Positions 60,313-64,000 of a stretch of 64,000 nucleotides of DNA are shown in pieces. The translations under genes and the position numbers were made by a program. The stretch is from Roseateles sp. XES5. GTDB taxonomy: Bacteria; Pseudomonadota; Alphaproteobacteria; Rhizobiales; Rhizobiaceae. The stretch's first letter is position 1. The number at the start of each line of letters is the position of its first letter. The DNA is taken from positions 744,001-808,000 of the forward strand of contig NZ_CP084752.1 of assembly GCF_020535545.1 (NCBI RefSeq). The letters are read 5' to 3'. Below the pieces are notes generated by a model. The model did no database searches. It saw only the letters and a list, made by a program, of their open reading frames with translations, and was not told the DNA's origin.

Positions 60313-62085
60313 TCAGCCGAGCACGGCGCGCGCCGCTTCCAGGCTCGCGGCGCCCGACATCACCCGGTCCTTCAGCGCCGCCGTCTCGCCGATGACGTTT
60401 TCCGCGGCAAAGCGGCAGAGCGCGGCGCGTTCGCCGTTGCGGCCGTCGCCGCCATCGGCAAGCGCGCCCTTGGCGAGATAGGCGCCGGTCAGAACGAGGC
60501 CGAAGAGGCGCTGATAGGGCGTCGCGCCGGCGAGCGCCTCGGCCTGACGGCCTTCGGCGAGCGTGGCGAGCAGCCATTCGGTCGCCGTTTCGAGATCGGC
60601 GATGCTGGCCTCCAGCCGGTCGCCGGTCTCGCCGAGCGCCGGGGCATTGGCGGCGCGGGCCTTGGCGGCAATGTCGCGCAGTTCGGCGATGAAGCCGCGC
60701 ACATGGTTGCCGTCCGAGAGCGGCAGCTTGCGCGTCACGAGGTCGATGGCCTGGATGCCGTTGGTGCCTTCGTAGATCGGCGCGATGCGGGCGTCGCGAT
60801 AGAGGCGGGCCGCGCCGGTTTCCTCGATGAAGCCCATGCCGCCGTGGATCTGCACGCCGAGAGAGGCGACGTCGACGCCGGCATCGGTGGCGAAGCTCTT
60901 GGCGATGGGGGTGAGCAGGCTGGCGCGCTCGGCCCAGTGCCTGGCGTCATCGCCATGCGAGAGGTCCACGGCGTGGGCGCAGGCATAGGTGATGGCGCGG
61001 GCGCCCTGGGTCAGCACCTTCATGGTCAGCAGCATGCGGGCGACGTCGGGGTGCTCGATGATCGGGCTCATGCCGGAGCCCTGCCAGCCGGGCGCCTTGC
61101 CCTGCGTGCGGTCCCTGGCATAGGCGATGGCCTTCTGCGTCGCGGCCTCGGCGATGGCGATGCCCTGCACGCCCACGCCGAAGCGGGCGGCGTTCATCAT
61201 GATGAACATGTACTCCAGGCCGCGGTTCTCCTCGCCGATCAGGGTGCCGATGGCGCCGCCATGGTCGCCGAAGCGGCCGTCGCCATAGATCATGGTGCAG
61301 GTCGGCGAACCGTGGATGCCGAGCTTGTGCTCGATGGAATGGCAATAGGCGTCGTTGCGCGCGCCGAGCGAGCCATCCGCATTGACGAGGAACTTCGGCA
61401 CGAGGAAGAGCGAGATGCCGCGCGTGCCGGCGGGCGCGTCCGGCAGGCGGGCGAGCACCAGATGCACGATGTTGTCGGTGAAATCGTGCTCGCCATAGGT
61501 GATGAAGATCTTCTGGCCGAAGAGGCGGTAGGTGCCGTCGTCGCGGCGCTCGGCGCGGGTCTTCATCACGCCGAGGTCCGAACCGGCATGGGGCTCGGTG
61601 AGGTTCATCGAGCCCATCCATTCGCCCGATACCATCTTCGGCAGATAGGTGGTCTTGAGGTGGTCGGAGCCGTGCGTCGTCAGGGCCTCGATGGCGCCGA
61701 TGGTCAGCGTCGGACCGATGGCGAAGGCCATCGAGCCGCTGTTCCACATTTCGAGCGCGGCGACATGCAGCATGTGCGGCAGGCCCTGGCCGCCGAAATC
61801 GGGCGATGCCGTCAGCGAGTTCCAGCCGCCTTCCGCCCAGGCCTTGTAGAGCGCCGGCCAGCCATCGGGCATGGAGACCTTGCCGTCGGCAAGGCGCGCG
61901 CCCTGCCTGTCGCCGATCTCGGCGAGCGGGGCGACCTCTTCCGTCGCGAAGCGGCCGGCCTCGGAAAGAATGGCGTCGACGAGGTCGTCGGTCAGGTCGC
62001 CCAGATGGCCGCCATCCAGCGCGGGCGTCAGCCCTGCCACATGCTTCAGCGTGAACGCAATCTCCTCGACCGGCGCCTTGTACAT
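60313..62085 (-). CDS. Acyl-CoA dehydrogenase, long (about 590-residue) form
   Basis: A 590-residue FAD enzyme. Family blocks: [61 protein letters not shown] and [20 protein letters not shown], plus a C-terminal extension, as in the long AidB/DmdC-like group. The start ATG at 62085 gives [19 protein letters not shown], the usual beginning of this group. It oxidises an acyl-CoA to the enoyl-CoA; the chain type is unknown. A LiuR-type operator about 60 bp upstream suggests branched-chain or fatty-acid catabolism. Confidence 0.94.
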   Translation of the reverse strand: MYKAPVEEIAFTLKHVAGLTPALDGGHLGDLTDDLVDAILSEAGRFATEEVAPLAEIGDRQGARLADGKVSMPDGWPALYKAWAEGGWNSLTASPDFGGQGLPHMLHVAALEMWNSGSMAFAIGPTLTIGAIEALTTHGSDHLKTTYLPKMVSGEWMGSMNLTEPHAGSDLGVMKTRAERRDDGTYRLFGQKIFITYGEHDFTDNIVHLVLARLPDAPAGTRGISLFLVPKFLVNADGSLGARNDAYCHSIEHKLGIHGSPTCTMIYGDGRFGDHGGAIGTLIGEENRGLEYMFIMMNAARFGVGVQGIAIAEAATQKAIAYARDRTQGKAPGWQGSGMSPIIEHPDVARMLLTMKVLTQGARAITYACAHAVDLSHGDDARHWAERASLLTPIAKSFATDAGVDVASLGVQIHGGMGFIEETGAARLYRDARIAPIYEGTNGIQAIDLVTRKLPLSDGNHVRGFIAELRDIAAKARAANAPALGETGDRLEASIADLETATEWLLATLAEGRQAEALAGATPYQRLFGLVLTGAYLAKGALADGGDGRNGERAALCRFAAENVIGETAALKDRVMSGAASLEAARAVLG

Positions 62086-62146
62086 CTCTATCCTCCTCAT
62101 CGCGCCCCAGACGGGCGGGGCAGCTCGTGCGGCAAGATTATTGATT

Positions 62147-62162
62147 TTTACGTAAACGTCAA
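62147..62162. promoter_or_regulatory. LiuR-type operator TTTACGTAAACGTCAA
   Basis: TTTACGTAAACGTCAA resembles the palindromic TTTACGTAAACGTAAA site reported for the MerR-family regulator LiuR, with one or two changes in the second half. It lies 62 bp before the acyl-CoA dehydrogenase start, so it could control the dehydrogenase-hydratase unit. The rest of the 62086-62270 gap shows no gene. Confidence 0.5.
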
Positions 62163-62270
62163 TGTTTGCGATGCCCTTCCACACGAAACAGGCGACCGCC
62201 TGCCTTGCCGCCCCCGATGCGATGCTCCATTCTGCCGGCGATCTCACGGGACAGCGGAATCCGATCGGCG

Positions 62271-62705
62271 ATGGCGCGCATAACGACCTATGAAAACGAG
62301 CATTTCTCCGGCGTGGAGGCGCTCTGGCAGGAGGCCTTCCCCCAGGATGCGCCCTGGAACGCCGCCGCCGGCGCCATTGCGGAGAAGATGCGCTTCCAGC
62401 CGGACCTGATGCTGGTCGCCCTCGATGAAAACCGGGTGGTCGGCTCCGTCATGGCCGGTTATGAGGGCCATCGCGGATGGATTTCGCGCATCGCCGTGCT
62501 GAAATCGCACCGGGCGCTCGGGATCGGGCAGGACCTGCTGCGCGAGGCCGAACGGCGCCTCGCGGCGCTGGGCTGCATCAAGGTGAACCTGCAAGTGGTC
62601 GAATCGAATGCGGCGACGGTCGCGTTCTACGAGGCGTCCGGCTACCGGGTCGAACCGCGGATCAGCATGAGCAAGCTGCTTCGCCGAGGCCCGGACCATG
62701 CATAG
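62271..62705 (+). CDS. GNAT acetyltransferase, YpeA type
   Basis: A 144-residue single-domain GNAT. The acetyl-CoA region is RGWISRIAVLKSHRALGIGQDLLREAERRL (motif A with RALGIG), and motif B is LQVVESNAATVAFYEASGYR. It has the short, general form of the YpeA/RimI-like group; the substrate is unknown. The start is the ATG at 62271. It overlaps the next gene by 8 bp. Confidence 0.88.
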   Translation: MARITTYENEHFSGVEALWQEAFPQDAPWNAAAGAIAEKMRFQPDLMLVALDENRVVGSVMAGYEGHRGWISRIAVLKSHRALGIGQDLLREAERRLAALGCIKVNLQVVESNAATVAFYEASGYRVEPRISMSKLLRRGPDHA

Positions 62706-63258
62706 ACCCGCGGCCGATGCCTACCGGCTGCCGGAGGCGTTTTCGACCGACCGCTTTCTCGTCCGGCGCATCCGCGCCGCGGATGCGGAGGCGATCTTTG
62801 CAGCATGGTGCCGCGACCCCGATGTCACGCGCTATCTGACCTGGCGGCCGCATGCCGACGTGTCACAGGCCCGCGACCTTGTCCGCCGCGCGGATCAGGA
62901 ATGGCGCGGCGGCACCAGCTTTCCGGCGGTCATCAGTCCGCGCACGTCACCCCATAGTTTGATCGGCATGGTGCATCCGCGCCTTTCGGGAACGCGGGTT
63001 TCCTATGGCTGGCTGGTGCGCCGCGACCATTGGGGCCGGGGCGTGGCGAGCGAGGTGGTGCGATGGGTGGTGGAGCATGCGCTTGCCCATCCCGCCATCT
63101 TCCGCACCGAGGCGACGTGCGACGTGGAGAACGGGGCCTCGGCGCGCGTCATGGAAAAGGCCGGCATGATACGCGAAGGGGTGCTGCGCCGTTACACGCT
63201 GCACCCCAATCTTTCCGCCGAACCGCGCGACAGCTTTCTCTATGCGCGCGTGCGCTGA
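62698..63258 (+). CDS. GNAT acetyltransferase, RimJ/RimL type
   Basis: A 186-residue acetyltransferase with the RimJ/L layout: STDRFLVRRIRAADAEAIFA, RPHADVSQARDLV, YGWLVRRDHWGRGVASEVV (acetyl-CoA loop) and ENGASARVMEKAGMIREGVLRR. The substrate is unknown. It overlaps the preceding GNAT gene by 8 bp, so the two are co-translated. It is convergent with the BA14K gene. Confidence 0.9.
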   Translation: MHRPAADAYRLPEAFSTDRFLVRRIRAADAEAIFAAWCRDPDVTRYLTWRPHADVSQARDLVRRADQEWRGGTSFPAVISPRTSPHSLIGMVHPRLSGTRVSYGWLVRRDHWGRGVASEVVRWVVEHALAHPAIFRTEATCDVENGASARVMEKAGMIREGVLRRYTLHPNLSAEPRDSFLYARVR

Positions 63259-63267
63259 TCCGCTCGC

Positions 63268-63813
63268 CTAGCGATAGGGCGAGATGCACTGGCGGCGCGG
63301 GCCGCCATAGGGCTGGAACGTATTGTCGTAGGCCCTGTAGGACCGGTAGCGGTTGGCGCACCAGCTTACATGCGTGCCGCCGCCATAGCTGCGGTCGTTT
63401 GCAATGGCGCCGCCGATGATGGCGCCCGCACCGAAGGCGGCAAGCGGGAACCAGAAGCCATTGTCATGGCGGCGGTAACCGGGCCGTGCATAGCGGTATC
63501 CGCGATGGCCGCGATACCAGCCGTCGCGATAGCCGTGCCGGCGGTCCCAGCGACGGCCATCCCAGCGTCGTTCGGCCCAGCGTTCGCGCTGCGCGCTGTC
63601 GCCGTACCATTCCTTTTCTCCGCGAATGGGGCCACGCCACTGGCGGCGCAGGTACCAGCGCGGATCGCCGTCGCGGACAAGCTGCACGTCGGTTCCGCCA
63701 CCTGCGGGCTCCACCTTCACAACCGGCAGCGGCGTCGCGCTGACGGGAACGACGGGTGTGGCGGCGAACAGCGCCGACAAGGCAACGACGAGGCATTTGC
63801 TGGACAGTCTCAT
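63268..63813 (-). CDS. BA14K family exported protein
   Basis: A 181-residue protein with a signal peptide ([20 protein letters not shown]), a long Arg/Trp/Tyr-rich low-complexity middle ([19 protein letters not shown]), a glycine-rich hydrophobic stretch ([14 protein letters not shown]) and the C-terminal BA14K motif [19 protein letters not shown] with two cysteines. The domain comes from a Brucella immunogenic protein with lectin-like activity. It is likely surface-exposed. A near-CtrA sequence lies at 63905-63919. Confidence 0.9.
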   Translation of the reverse strand: MRLSSKCLVVALSALFAATPVVPVSATPLPVVKVEPAGGGTDVQLVRDGDPRWYLRRQWRGPIRGEKEWYGDSAQRERWAERRWDGRRWDRRHGYRDGWYRGHRGYRYARPGYRRHDNGFWFPLAAFGAGAIIGGAIANDRSYGGGTHVSWCANRYRSYRAYDNTFQPYGGPRRQCISPYR

Positions 63814-63977
63814 GGCGCTTCTCCCTGGTGGTGAGCGGTTTGACAGGACAACGCAAGAAGGCGGCAATTGTTCCCCAAGGCGCCCGTTGCGGCAAGGGAT
63901 CAGATTAGCGCTTCGTTAACCATGCCGGCCGCACCATCGCCGCTTGCGGAGGACCAGCGATTCGCAAAGGAGCGTGC

Positions 63978-64000
63978 ATGACTTCGAAGCAGCTTTTCGG
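63978..64000 (+). CDS. Start of an unknown gene, cut by the window end
   Basis: The ATG at 63978 has AAAGGAG at ideal spacing, and the visible codons read MTSKQLF. The rest is outside the window, so no product can be named. The 164-bp gap before it is shared with the divergent BA14K gene. Confidence 0.45.

Noticed and set aside
61000..61300. Possible third foreign tract in the acyl-CoA dehydrogenase gene (some GTG-GGC-GTG runs)
   Set aside because: The codon shift is mild and the protein does not show a clear change of family style across the stretch.
63905..63919. TTAG-N7-TTAA upstream of the BA14K gene as a CtrA site
   Set aside because: One half is off consensus. By itself it is too weak to list.
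1..64000. tRNA, rRNA, CRISPR arrays, insertion sequences or prophage genes
   Set aside because: I read the intergenic regions on both strands and saw no cloverleaf, regularly spaced repeats, transposase or phage protein.

Overview
This window is a GC-rich, densely coded piece of an alphaproteobacterial chromosome, almost certainly from Rhizobiaceae (Rhizobium, Ensifer, Agrobacterium or Shinella type). The evidence is the gene order ctaC-ctaD-ctaB-coxF-ctaG-ctaE-DUF983-SURF1-DUF1304-ispH-thrB-rnhA, the bioM-bioN-bioY biotin transporter, IalB, BA14K and DUF1127 proteins, an APH-fold ThrB, a RibB with a decayed RibA domain, and the rhizobial palindromic repeats. There are no rRNA or tRNA genes, CRISPR arrays, IS transposases or prophage genes. 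The genus is inferred from layout and protein style, not from a database search.

Layout. 1-9.5 kb: end of a HAD phosphatase, a lipoprotein, thrC, an M16 peptidase, a small accessory patch (GIY-YIG-like protein, DUF1127 protein), a GNAT and a membrane GGDEF/EAL protein. 9.5-13.4 kb: a zinc-ribbon putative metallopeptidase, CsbD, YqgE, a DsbD-alpha-like protein, a Prx5 peroxiredoxin and a compound palindromic repeat. 13.4-23.1 kb, all on the minus strand: rnhA-thrB-ispH and the aa3 cytochrome oxidase cluster. 23.7-31.9 kb: IalB, TldD, a frameshifted LysR gene, a polysaccharide deacetylase, pdxH, a lipoprotein, a J-domain protein, fabI and a histidine phosphatase. 32-39 kb: DUF1344, a CHASE-PAS-GGDEF-EAL protein, aroC, ribB and a membrane protein. 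39-47 kb: a YcaQ-type glycosylase, bioMNY with an acyl-CoA ligase and an atypical thiolase, GFA and thioesterase proteins, and an alcohol dehydrogenase gene broken by a 151-bp palindromic element. 47-57 kb: a deacetylase, xseB, an inserted accessory block (pirin, ArsR-SRPBCC, DUF1801 pair), dxs, DUF4424, tlyA and an RNA methyltransferase. 57-64 kb: a chemoreceptor with a CtrA-type site upstream, enoyl-CoA hydratase and acyl-CoA dehydrogenase with a LiuR-type operator, two GNATs and a BA14K protein.

How the genes work together. The oxidase block holds the three core subunits (CtaC, CtaD, CtaE), haem O synthase (CtaB), copper and assembly factors (CtaG/Cox11, SURF1) and small partners. thrB and thrC complete threonine synthesis. 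dxs and ispH are the first and last steps of the MEP isoprenoid pathway. The biotin transporter genes run in one tight unit with acyl-CoA enzymes, which suggests a link between biotin supply and acyl precursors.

Most striking observation: two conserved housekeeping genes, ctaD and tldD, each appear to be mosaic. An internal tract of about 0.7-0.8 kb in each has codon choice (GTG, CTG, CCC, AGC) unlike its flanks. In ctaD the protein sequence also changes to a betaproteobacterial (Comamonadaceae-like) type and then back. Both are either recent inter-class homologous replacements or assembly chimeras, and raw reads would decide. Other points of note are the repeat-disrupted dehydrogenase, the thiolase with Gly in place of the second catalytic Cys, a three-fold 15-bp repeat directly before thrC, and an orphan GIY-YIG-like protein.
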